A DNA stretch of 64,000 nucleotides from CAYJAD01 sp964368075 (GTDB lineage: Bacteria; Desulfobacterota; Desulfovibrionia; Desulfovibrionales; Desulfovibrionaceae). Positions 9,158 through 17,453 of the stretch are shown here, piece after piece. Each line of letters begins with the position of its first letter. Position 1 is the first letter of the stretch. Position numbers and translations under genes: made by a program. The stretch spans positions 62,001 through 126,000 of the forward strand of contig CAYJAD010000001.1 of the NCBI GenBank assembly GCA_964368075.1. The letters run 5' to 3'. Under the pieces are notes generated by a model. It saw only the letters and a program-made list of their open reading frames with translations. It searched no databases and was not told where the DNA came from.

Positions 9158-11245
9158 ATGAATTGCAAGGCATGGCATAAAAATACAGAAAATGATTTTA
9201 CTGCATTATTTTTAAAAATTGCTAAAAACATGATGGCACTGCCCGCTGAAGAAGCTTTTTTTGAAACGATTCTTGCTGACATTGGCGAAGCGCTTCATGC
9301 CAGTCGTGTTATCATTACACGCTATGCAAAAACTCATTGGAGTTGCGACTATCTGTGGAACGCTGATTCCAAGGCACCAGAAAAAAAAGAAGATTTACAA
9401 AACATTGATTTTGATTCCTTTTTAGAAGCAAATAGCGCAAAGCTAAATTTTCTACAGGGACATGCCATTGTCATTGACGATGTAACCAAGGAAAAAAATA
9501 CTTTTCTAAGAAAGGAATTACAAGCGCATAATGTCTTTAGTGTAATTAGCATGCCCCTTTTTGATAAGGGTGAATGTATAGGTTTTTTAGGTGTTGATAC
9601 CCATAAAGAAATGGATTCCTGGGCATCTGACCGCTTAGAAACTGTAGAAACATTGGGGTATCTAATTCAAGGGGCCATGGAACATTATAGAGTTCGGCGC
9701 ATTATGTTTGAAGAAGATGAAGAATCCACCAAAATTCTAAATACCTTTCCTATTCCATTATATATTGTTAACCCCCAAAGTTATACATTTGTTTTTCTTA
9801 ACAAGGCAGGTAAAGAACTCATTCGACCAGAAAATTTTCAAAGCAAAAAATGTTATGAAATATTGTATGACTTTAACGAGCCTTGCCCATTTTGTAGCAT
9901 TGGTGAATACAAAGATAACAAACCTCCCAAGGTATGGATTCATCGCAATGAAAAATTTTCTACAGATTTTACGCTCATCGAAAGCTCTCTTGACTGGGGA
10001 GATGTGCAAGATGCACATATTGTCATGTTTATTGATATTTCTGAATCACTGGCACTCCAAAAAAAACAATTACTAGAGCGTGAAACTTTTCAAGCAAAGT
10101 CTCGCTTTCTTGCCAATATGAGCCATGAACTTCGCACCCCAGTTAATGGCATTGAAGGCATGTGCCGAATGGCCGAAAAGAAAAACATTAACCCAGCAGT
10201 GGGGAATTATTTAGAAAAAATAAAATTTTTATCGCGCTCCTTACTTAGTATTATCAATAATATATTAGACTTTTCTAAAATTGAGGCAGGGAAAATGGAT
10301 CTGGAAAATGCTCCTTTTCATTTGCACAACACCCTTGCAACATTTAAAGAAAATTTCCTGCAAGAAGCACAGGCTAAACACTTAGACGCTTCTTTTTATG
10401 TGGCAGAAAATGTTCCCCCACATCTTATGGGCGATTCCTTGCGCTTTATACAAATCGTCCAAAATCTAGCATATAATGCCATAAAGTTTACAGACCATGG
10501 CAGTGTTGCGCTTACTATTACATGGGAAAACATAGTACAAGAAGAAAACGGCACCTTAACACTTACACTCAAAGATACCGGCATTGGTATCAGCGAAGAG
10601 CAAATTTCCGTTTTGTTTGATCTTTTCTACCTAGGAGATGCTTCTTTTACCCGTAAACACGGCGGAACAGGCATTGGCTTACCTGTAGTGCAAGGCCTCG
10701 TACACCTTATGAACGGGCACATTTCTGTGCAGAGCAAAGTTAATGAAGGTTCTGTTTTTACATGCACTCTACCTTTTTCTCTAGCAAAAAATCAGCCACA
10801 TGCTCTTGAAGCCCCCCTTCACGAAACAGCCGATACGCAAGTTTCTGGCACACGTGTTCTGCTTGCAGAAGATAATGATATAAATGTGATTATTGCTTTG
10901 GAAGCCTTAAGCTCTTTAGGCTGTGAAGTAACTGTAGCCGCCCATGGCGAGCAAGTTCTGCAACTTGCAAGCAGCAGTGATTTTGACATCATTCTTATGG
11001 ATATAGAAATGCCACGTATGAATGGCCAAGAAGCTACCCAGAAGTTGCGGGAAAATCCAAAATTTCAAGATTTGCCCATCATTGCCATGTCTGCGCATAG
11101 CGTGCAAGAAATGAAAGATCTCGGCATGGGTGAGGGCATGCAAGATTATATTTCTAAACCTTTTAATCTTCAACATTTACATCAAATTATTTACCTCTAT
11201 GCCAAAAACATACAACACAAACCAAGTTCTAAAAAACAGCACTAG
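9158..11245 (+). CDS. Hybrid sensor histidine kinase (GAF-PAS-HisKA-HATPase-REC), second of a tandem pair
   Basis: I start at ATG 9158, behind a TTGAGG ribosome binding site, giving 695 residues. A longer frame begins at 9080 inside the previous gene but lacks a ribosome binding site. The order is the same as in the preceding kinase: GAF about 25-170, PAS about 185-295 with Cys232 and a CPFC pair at 243/246, HisKA with His323, ATPase with DTGIGI and GGTGIGLP, and a receiver with Asp615 and Lys667. In the receiver the usual MDG after the acceptor loop is MNG. It is clearly a diverged tandem duplicate. recD2 starts 18 bases downstream, so the three may share a transcript. Confidence 0.92.
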   Translation: MNCKAWHKNTENDFTALFLKIAKNMMALPAEEAFFETILADIGEALHASRVIITRYAKTHWSCDYLWNADSKAPEKKEDLQNIDFDSFLEANSAKLNFLQGHAIVIDDVTKEKNTFLRKELQAHNVFSVISMPLFDKGECIGFLGVDTHKEMDSWASDRLETVETLGYLIQGAMEHYRVRRIMFEEDEESTKILNTFPIPLYIVNPQSYTFVFLNKAGKELIRPENFQSKKCYEILYDFNEPCPFCSIGEYKDNKPPKVWIHRNEKFSTDFTLIESSLDWGDVQDAHIVMFIDISESLALQKKQLLERETFQAKSRFLANMSHELRTPVNGIEGMCRMAEKKNINPAVGNYLEKIKFLSRSLLSIINNILDFSKIEAGKMDLENAPFHLHNTLATFKENFLQEAQAKHLDASFYVAENVPPHLMGDSLRFIQIVQNLAYNAIKFTDHGSVALTITWENIVQEENGTLTLTLKDTGIGISEEQISVLFDLFYLGDASFTRKHGGTGIGLPVVQGLVHLMNGHISVQSKVNEGSVFTCTLPFSLAKNQPHALEAPLHETADTQVSGTRVLLAEDNDINVIIALEALSSLGCEVTVAAHGEQVLQLASSSDFDIILMDIEMPRMNGQEATQKLRENPKFQDLPIIAMSAHSVQEMKDLGMGEGMQDYISKPFNLQHLHQIIYLYAKNIQHKPSSKKQH

Positions 11246-11263
11246 CCGCCTACGGAATATATT

Positions 11264-13456
11264 ATGGATATGCCCCTTTTAGATGCCACCAACACTTCCG
11301 TGGAGGTTACGGCTTCGGTGGAACGCATTGTTTTTCACAATGCAGAAAATGGTTATACTGTTTTGCGCGTGTTACCTGTCAAATCTAAAGATATTGTCAC
11401 TGTTGTTGGTCATATATACGAGCCACAAGCCGGCGTACAATTAAAGATGACTGGCAAATGGGTAAATAATGCGCGTTTTGGTCGCCAGTTACAAATGGAA
11501 AGCTTTGAAGAAGTTATGCCCGCTTCCACCGAAGGCATTCGCCTTTACTTAGGCTCTGGTTTACTTAAAGGAGTAGGCCCTGCCATGGCTGGGCGGATTG
11601 TAGATACCTTTGGCATTGATACCATTGAAGTCTTAGATGAAACCCCCGAAAAGCTTTTAAAAATAAAAGGTATTAGCAAAAAAAAATACGATGGTATTAT
11701 TAAAGGCTGGGCAGAGCACCGCGGTATACGCGAATTAATGATTTTTTTACAGCCCCATGGCATCACCGCAAATTATGCCATACGCATTTACAAACACTAC
11801 GGACCAAAAGCTATTGATATTGTAAAAGAAAACCCTTACCGCATGGCCATGGATATTCGCGGGGTGGGTTTTGTATCTGCTGATAAGGCAGCGCAAAAAT
11901 TAGGCTTTGACTTAGATAATCCCTTACGCGCAGAAGCAGGTTTACTCTATACCTTGGCTAAATGTACTGACGATGGTCATGTATATATGCCCAAAGAAAA
12001 ATTAGTGAGCATGACTTCAGAAGCTTTAGAAATCACGTATGCCATGGTAGAAGATGCTGTGGAGAGCATGCAAGGCCAAGAACGCATAGTTTACGAAGAA
12101 ATGCAGGATGAAGCAGGCATTTTTCTTACTCGATATCATCATTATGAAAGCAAAATAGCGTTTTATTTAAAACGTTTAATACATTCTCCAAAATCTGTAC
12201 GTTTTGACAATCCCACCGCCTTAGTTCAAAGTGTCTTAGAAAATTTATCCATATGCCTTGCACCGGAACAAGAGCAAGCAATTTTTACCGCAGCCCAATC
12301 TAAAGTTATGGTTCTTACAGGGGGGCCAGGCACGGGAAAAACCACCATTATTAACGCTATTATTCAGCTTTTCCATTCTGTACGTGCCAAAATTCTTTTA
12401 GCCGCTCCCACGGGACGCGCCGCAAAACGCATGGCCGAAGCCACCAAAAGAGAATCTAAAACCATACATCGCCTATTAGAGTACAATCCCAGCGAAGATG
12501 GTTTTGCGCGTAATGAAAATAATCCCTTAGCATGTTCTTTACTTATTGTTGATGAAGCCTCCATGATGGACACCATGCTTTTCTATCATCTTTTAAAAGC
12601 AGCACCCCTTGGAGCCACTCTTATTTTTGTAGGCGACGTGTATCAATTACCATCAGTGGGGCCGGGCAATGTATTAAAAGATATTATTGCTTCGCAAAGT
12701 ATGCCTGTGGTGGAACTTACAGAAATTTTTCGTCAATCAGCACAAAGCGAAATTATTCGCAATGCTCACCTTATCAATCATGGAGAAGTTCCTTGTCTGG
12801 AATCTAACAAAGAACGTCTCACAGATTTTTATTTCATTCGCCAAAACGACCCTGAAAGAGCCGCAGCCATGGTCGTAGATTTGGTTAAAAACCATATTCC
12901 GCGCCGTTTCTCCTTACATAGTCTTGAAGATATTCAAGTTCTTACCCCCATGCATAAAGGAGCTGTGGGCGCAGAAAATATGAACAAGCTTTTACAAGAA
13001 GCGCTTATCTTTGAAAAAGGCGAAAAAATTCAACGTGGCGAAAAAACTTTTTACTGCCATGATAAAGTCATGCAAATTCGTAATAACTACGACAAAGATG
13101 TTTTCAATGGAGACATTGGGCGCATTATCCTTCTTGATGTCAAAGAACGATGCCTCACAGTACGGTATGATGAACGTAATGTCCCCTATGATTTTGATGA
13201 ATTAGACGAAATTGTGCTTGCTTATGCCATTTCCATACATAAATCTCAAGGGTCAGAATATCCTGCTGTGGTTATTCCCCTTATGAGTCAGCACTATATG
13301 CTTTTACAGCGCAACCTTGTATATACAGGCGTAACACGCGGCAAAAAACTTGTAGTACTTGTGGGAGAAAACAAGGCGCTACACATGGCCGTTAAAAATA
13401 ACCGCACCCAAAAGCGTTTCACGCGTTTATGCGAAAGATTACGTTTAGATGTATGA
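11264..13456 (+). CDS. recD2: RecD2-type ATP-dependent DNA helicase
   Basis: A 730-residue superfamily 1B 5'-3' helicase of the RecBC-independent type. The N-terminal half has an OB-like segment and helix-hairpin-helix repeats (about 95-210). The helicase core has Walker A GGPGTGKTT at 353-361, Walker B with DEAS at 430-433, and a GDVYQLPSVGPG motif around 457. A C-terminal UvrD-like segment with SIHKSQGSEYP follows. The length is normal for RecD2. RecD2 proteins are tied to DNA repair and replication-fork maintenance. The start is uncertain by two codons (ATG at 11264 or 11270). It converges on the ankyrin gene with only three bases between the stop codons. Confidence 0.93.
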   Translation: MDMPLLDATNTSVEVTASVERIVFHNAENGYTVLRVLPVKSKDIVTVVGHIYEPQAGVQLKMTGKWVNNARFGRQLQMESFEEVMPASTEGIRLYLGSGLLKGVGPAMAGRIVDTFGIDTIEVLDETPEKLLKIKGISKKKYDGIIKGWAEHRGIRELMIFLQPHGITANYAIRIYKHYGPKAIDIVKENPYRMAMDIRGVGFVSADKAAQKLGFDLDNPLRAEAGLLYTLAKCTDDGHVYMPKEKLVSMTSEALEITYAMVEDAVESMQGQERIVYEEMQDEAGIFLTRYHHYESKIAFYLKRLIHSPKSVRFDNPTALVQSVLENLSICLAPEQEQAIFTAAQSKVMVLTGGPGTGKTTIINAIIQLFHSVRAKILLAAPTGRAAKRMAEATKRESKTIHRLLEYNPSEDGFARNENNPLACSLLIVDEASMMDTMLFYHLLKAAPLGATLIFVGDVYQLPSVGPGNVLKDIIASQSMPVVELTEIFRQSAQSEIIRNAHLINHGEVPCLESNKERLTDFYFIRQNDPERAAAMVVDLVKNHIPRRFSLHSLEDIQVLTPMHKGAVGAENMNKLLQEALIFEKGEKIQRGEKTFYCHDKVMQIRNNYDKDVFNGDIGRIILLDVKERCLTVRYDERNVPYDFDELDEIVLAYAISIHKSQGSEYPAVVIPLMSQHYMLLQRNLVYTGVTRGKKLVVLVGENKALHMAVKNNRTQKRFTRLCERLRLDV

Positions 13457-13459
13457 TAG

Positions 13460-14539
13460 TTATTCCTTATGCATAAACAGTTCTTTTGCTCCTTGCGAGT
13501 AATTATCTTTTGCATAATCTAAGACCCCCTTGCCATCGCTATCCTTAATCTGTTTATTGGCTCCATTTTTTAGTAGCACTTCAATGCTTTCTTTGGGCAA
13601 TCGAAAGGCCGCATATAAAAGCGCTGTACTGCCATTATTGTCTTTTGCTTCCATATTTGCCCCCTTTTGTAATAACAGCTCTATAACTTTAATTTGTTTG
13701 GCTGTATCTTCGTGGGCATACTCCACTGCAAACATAAGAGGGCTTTTGCCATCCTTATTTTTTGCATTAATATCGGCACCTTTTTCAAGTAAAGTCACCA
13801 TATTATCATAATGAATGCTCATTGCTGCCCACATTAAAGGCGATTCCCCCTTAAGGTTTCTGCCTTGAACATCGGCCCCTTGCGTAAGTAGCAATTGTAG
13901 GGTGGAAGGTTTACCATGAAGAGCGGCAAAGTGAAAAGCCGTGTTTCCTTCAGCATCCTTGGCCTGCACATCGGCACCTTTATTTATGGCCCACTGAACA
14001 TGCTTATCATAGCCACCATGGGCCGCCATCATAAGAAAAGTCTTACCATCTTTAGTCTTTAATTGAATATCTGCGCCCTTATCAAGAAAAAGCTGTATGA
14101 TAGCATCATTATCAAAAGCATTCATAGCAAAAAAAAGAACCGGCATGCCTGTATCTTTATCTACTACATTGATTTTTGCTCCATGCTCCAATAAAAGGGC
14201 AATAATTTGCTTATTCCCTTTCGCTGTCGCCTTCATGAGAGGTGTCTCAGAATCTTCCCCTTTTTTAGCCACATCTGCCTTCAACTCGAGTAAGGTGCGC
14301 ACAGCATTTTCATTTTCTTGCTCCACAGCAAGTAATAAAGGCGTCATTCCCATATTTATTCCATTAATATCTGCGCCTTTAGTCACCAAAGCTTGCAAAG
14401 CTTCCTTTCCTTCAGCAGCTGCGGCCACAACATGTAAAATGGAGGTACCTTCCTGTTCGGGGTTATAATCGTCTGCAAAGGTAATATTGACAAAAAAAAG
14501 AACAAAAAAACCTAACAGTAAAGAAACTTTAGTAAGCAT
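13460..14539 (-). CDS. Secreted ankyrin-repeat protein
   Basis: A 359-residue protein with an N-terminal signal peptide (about 22 residues, ending near FADD) followed by about ten ankyrin repeats of roughly 33 residues filling the rest. Recurring features are GxTPLMxAA and LLxxGAD. There is no other domain, so it is a binding scaffold, probably periplasmic. The start has a good AAGGAG ribosome binding site. Secreted ankyrin proteins occur in free-living and in host-associated bacteria, so an effector role cannot be claimed from this alone. Confidence 0.88.
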   Translation of the reverse strand: MLTKVSLLLGFFVLFFVNITFADDYNPEQEGTSILHVVAAAAEGKEALQALVTKGADINGINMGMTPLLLAVEQENENAVRTLLELKADVAKKGEDSETPLMKATAKGNKQIIALLLEHGAKINVVDKDTGMPVLFFAMNAFDNDAIIQLFLDKGADIQLKTKDGKTFLMMAAHGGYDKHVQWAINKGADVQAKDAEGNTAFHFAALHGKPSTLQLLLTQGADVQGRNLKGESPLMWAAMSIHYDNMVTLLEKGADINAKNKDGKSPLMFAVEYAHEDTAKQIKVIELLLQKGANMEAKDNNGSTALLYAAFRLPKESIEVLLKNGANKQIKDSDGKGVLDYAKDNYSQGAKELFMHKE

Positions 14540-14818
14540 AAAAATCTCCTTTTAATATAATTCATCAATACATATTCACTTTATCAAGTCTTTACAGAAT
14601 TCCAACAATATATATTGCATAAAATATATGTAACTTTTCAGTTGGGCACAATAAAAATAATTGTGCAGGCCTCTTAAAGTTAGTAAAGAAATGTCCTTTT
14701 TTACCACTTTACAGCGTAACAAAAAGCATGTAAAGTTCCAGTGGATTCATCCGAATACCTTCGCAAGAAAAATCGCAAGAAAATATTTTCCTCCACCACA
14801 AAAACTAAAGGCATGTCT

Positions 14819-15655
14819 ATGAAAAAGCTTCTTGTCTGTCTACTTTGCGTTTTAGTATATTCAGTCTCACCAATGGCACATGCAGCAGAAATAACCTTAT
14901 ATGGCACCGCATTGGGTAAAAAAAGCCTTATGAAATCTGCAAAAACTAAAAAAGTTACTGTAGATTCGCTTACTGTGGAAGCTTTGATTCATGAACTTTC
15001 TCAATGGACAAAGCTTGACTTTAGCATACTGGATTTTTCCCTAAATGGGAAAAAAATCCGTATAGATTGGTCACCCCAATCTACTCTTATCACTGGCACA
15101 CAAAGTGGCACGCCTTCTGAAGAATTTACCTTTAAAGATTTAAACGCTTTACGTTGGTTTATGCTCGACAGTTTGTTTATAAGTCTTATGGAAAACTTTG
15201 ACTTAGAATCTGTTTCTTATACGCAAGACGGTGGAAAAAACCTTACGCTTAAAAAGCTTAGCCCTGTCAATGAGTTTCCTGCTGTGCAAACCTATAAAGG
15301 GAGTAACTATTATTTCCTCGCGTATAAAGGAAAAGATACAGATGCAATACATACCCCCTCGCCTACGGTGGTGGATGACGCCATACTTTTTGATCGCACC
15401 AAAGGCAGATGGCGCTTAGAGGGGAAAGATAGCCCTGTAGCTCTTATTGTCATGGACGGCTTAGGCGGTTTTAGCACACATACTCTCATTGGTACTTTAA
15501 AAACTAAAGGGTATTTAAAAGCAAAATATCATGACAATAAAAACACGTATGAAATGTATGGCCTAGATAAAAAATTCATCGATAGTTTCACCATTAAAGA
15601 TGGAAAAGAGTTTCAATTGGGCCCTGAAGATTCATGTACGTACATTAAACAATAA
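14819..15655 (+). CDS. Secreted protein of unknown function
   Basis: I use the ATG at 14819, which follows an AAAGG ribosome binding site and gives 278 residues beginning with a clear signal peptide that probably ends at HAA. A longer frame starts at 14741 but would bury the signal peptide. The middle (about 55-145 of the mature protein) alternates beta and helix segments and ends in a DGGKNLTL turn. This faintly resembles GerMN-type folds, though I would not assign it. The C-terminal 80 residues are rich in Lys, Gly and Tyr. A terminator follows, so it is probably a single-gene unit. Confidence 0.75.
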   Translation: MKKLLVCLLCVLVYSVSPMAHAAEITLYGTALGKKSLMKSAKTKKVTVDSLTVEALIHELSQWTKLDFSILDFSLNGKKIRIDWSPQSTLITGTQSGTPSEEFTFKDLNALRWFMLDSLFISLMENFDLESVSYTQDGGKNLTLKKLSPVNEFPAVQTYKGSNYYFLAYKGKDTDAIHTPSPTVVDDAILFDRTKGRWRLEGKDSPVALIVMDGLGGFSTHTLIGTLKTKGYLKAKYHDNKNTYEMYGLDKKFIDSFTIKDGKEFQLGPEDSCTYIKQ

Positions 15656-15666
15656 TAGATAATCTT

Positions 15667-15705
15667 AAAAGCCTCTGCACAGTACATGATCAGAGGCTTT
15701 TTTTT
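15667..15705 (+). terminator. Rho-independent terminator
   Basis: An AAAAGCCTCTG / CAGAGGCTTTT stem of 11 bp with a 13-base loop runs into a tract of eight or more T. It lies just after the secreted protein gene that ends at 15655. Confidence 0.92.
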
Positions 15706-15751
15706 AAGGAAAGGTTAATGTAATTCAAAGTTTTTATAAGAAGAGGTTATT

Positions 15752-16444
15752 ATGAAATTTTTTGAAAAAAAATTGACTCTTTGTTCATGCTTTGTCTTTT
15801 TTTTATTAATTTATTCTCAAATCGGGTGGGCAAAAACAAATTCACTCGTATCCCTTAGCGGCGAATCTGCCTTACAGCTTTTGATTAAAAACAATATTGA
15901 ATTTCAGAAATCTCAAAATAATCCCGCCGATATTTCTCTACAAAACAGAAAAAACACTGCACAAAATGGTCAAAAACCTTACGCTATTATAGTAAGCTGT
16001 GCAGATTCTCGTGTACCGCCGGAGCATATTTTCTCCGCGGGCATAGGCGAAATTTTCGTTATCAGAAATGCAGGAAATGTGATTGGAAAACATGAAATTG
16101 GTAGCATTGAATATGCCGTGAAGCATTTACATGTTAAACTTATTGTAGTGCTAGGTCACACTCATTGTGGCGCTGTAAAAGCCGCACTTTCCCCCTCAGA
16201 AAAAGTAAAATCTTCACAATTATTTAATCTTGTGCAAGGCATACACAAAGGCTTGCACGGTCAAAATGACCCCAGAAAAGCAGAAAAAATCAATATAGAA
16301 AATAGTGTACAAAACATGCTTGCCGACCCCGTGCTTGGCAAAATAATAAAGGAACACAATGTACTGGTTCAAGGCGGTTTGTATTTTATCGAAAGCGGTG
16401 CTGTAAACTTTTTTTCCCCCAATGTTTTAGAACACACTGAGTAA
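15752..16444 (+). CDS. Periplasmic beta-class carbonic anhydrase
   Basis: A 230-residue zinc enzyme interconverting CO2 and bicarbonate. A signal peptide of about 27 residues precedes the catalytic domain, so it should work in the periplasm. Zinc and dyad residues are visible: Cys83, Asp85 and Arg87 in CADSRVPPE, then His136 and Cys139 in GHTHCG. The fold length after the signal is normal. It is followed 37 bases later by another secreted zinc-type hydrolase on the same strand. Exported beta enzymes are less common than cytoplasmic ones. Confidence 0.93.
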   Translation: MKFFEKKLTLCSCFVFFLLIYSQIGWAKTNSLVSLSGESALQLLIKNNIEFQKSQNNPADISLQNRKNTAQNGQKPYAIIVSCADSRVPPEHIFSAGIGEIFVIRNAGNVIGKHEIGSIEYAVKHLHVKLIVVLGHTHCGAVKAALSPSEKVKSSQLFNLVQGIHKGLHGQNDPRKAEKINIENSVQNMLADPVLGKIIKEHNVLVQGGLYFIESGAVNFFSPNVLEHTE

Positions 16445-16481
16445 ATCAACAATTCCTTTATAAAAAATATGGAGAACAATA

Positions 16482-17339
16482 ATGAAAACTCTTTTTGCTT
16501 TCTTAGTTGGTTTGTGCCTAGGCATAGGAAATGGCGTTGGCATGGCACAAGAAATTTCAAAGTATACAAATTCCTTTGAAATATATGTTCTTCCTGAAAA
16601 GCAAATGTCCGGAAACCCTGCAATGTTCTTAGGGGCAAAACCAGAAAAAGCCTTTACCATGTCTTTAAATGCTTACTTGCTCGTAAGCAAAAAAAATACC
16701 ATTCTTATTGATGCAGGCTTTGGAAATAGACTATTTACACATCTAAAAAAATTAAGCATTCAGCCTGAGGCCATAGATACTATTTTGCTAACACATATGC
16801 ACCCTGACCACATAGGGGGGCTGCTTAAAGACAATAGTGTAGCTTTTCCCCAGGCTACACTGTGGTTAGCCAAACAAGAGTATGATTACTGGACAAATAA
16901 GGATATACAAAAAGCTTTACCACAAAATAAACAACAAGCTTTTATACTAGCACAAAAAGTTTTAGCCGCCTATGGAGATAAGGTGCGCACATTTAGCCCC
17001 CAAGATATAGCAAAACAAGAAGATTTTCTTTTTGAAAATGTAAAAGCCATTGCTGCCTTTGGGCACACCCCTGGTCACACAGCCTTTTTGGTAGGAGAGG
17101 GAAAAGATGCCTTATTCATTTGGGGAGATATAATACATGCAGAAAACATTCAATTGGCTCACCCAGAGATCGGCGTTATTTATGATGTAGATCCAAAACA
17201 AGCCATAGAAACACGAAAATATTTATTTGATTATATAGAAAAAAACAACATTAAAGTAACAGGTATGCATATTGGTCGCCAAGGAGCTTCTGTACTGAAG
17301 AAAAAAGATAATGGCTACGAATTGATAACAGCGCCATAA
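16482..17339 (+). CDS. Periplasmic MBL-fold metallo-hydrolase
   Basis: A 285-residue protein with a signal peptide (about 22 residues) and a metallo-beta-lactamase fold. The metal-binding motif is THMHPDHIGG with His105, His107, Asp109 and His110. Further ligand candidates are His195 (GHTPGHT block), Asp216 (WGDIIHA) and a late His in GMHIG. The layout resembles the lactonase / general hydrolase branch rather than true beta-lactamases. The substrate cannot be read from the sequence. It probably shares a transcript with the carbonic anhydrase gene. Confidence 0.88.
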   Translation: MKTLFAFLVGLCLGIGNGVGMAQEISKYTNSFEIYVLPEKQMSGNPAMFLGAKPEKAFTMSLNAYLLVSKKNTILIDAGFGNRLFTHLKKLSIQPEAIDTILLTHMHPDHIGGLLKDNSVAFPQATLWLAKQEYDYWTNKDIQKALPQNKQQAFILAQKVLAAYGDKVRTFSPQDIAKQEDFLFENVKAIAAFGHTPGHTAFLVGEGKDALFIWGDIIHAENIQLAHPEIGVIYDVDPKQAIETRKYLFDYIEKNNIKVTGMHIGRQGASVLKKKDNGYELITAP

Positions 17340-17386
17340 AAACTTATATACTATTCCATGCTTAAAGGTGATTTTTCATAAACGTC

Positions 17387-17436
17387 TAGAGAGTGTTGTT
17401 ATATTGCAAATTTTCGAGATTTAACAACACTCTCTA
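17387..17436. terminator. Perfect 15-bp inverted repeat between convergent genes
   Basis: TAGAGAGTGTTGTTA at 17387-17401 is exactly complementary to 17422-17436, with a 20-base loop. It sits between the convergent MBL hydrolase and glycosyltransferase genes. There is no long T run on either side, so it may be a bidirectional transcription stop, an mRNA-stabilising hairpin or a binding site. Confidence 0.6.
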
Positions 17437-17453
17437 ATATACTGCCATAAATT

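Noticed and set aside
13460..14539. Host-targeted ankyrin effector
   Set aside because: The signal peptide only shows export to the periplasm; there is no evidence for delivery into a host.
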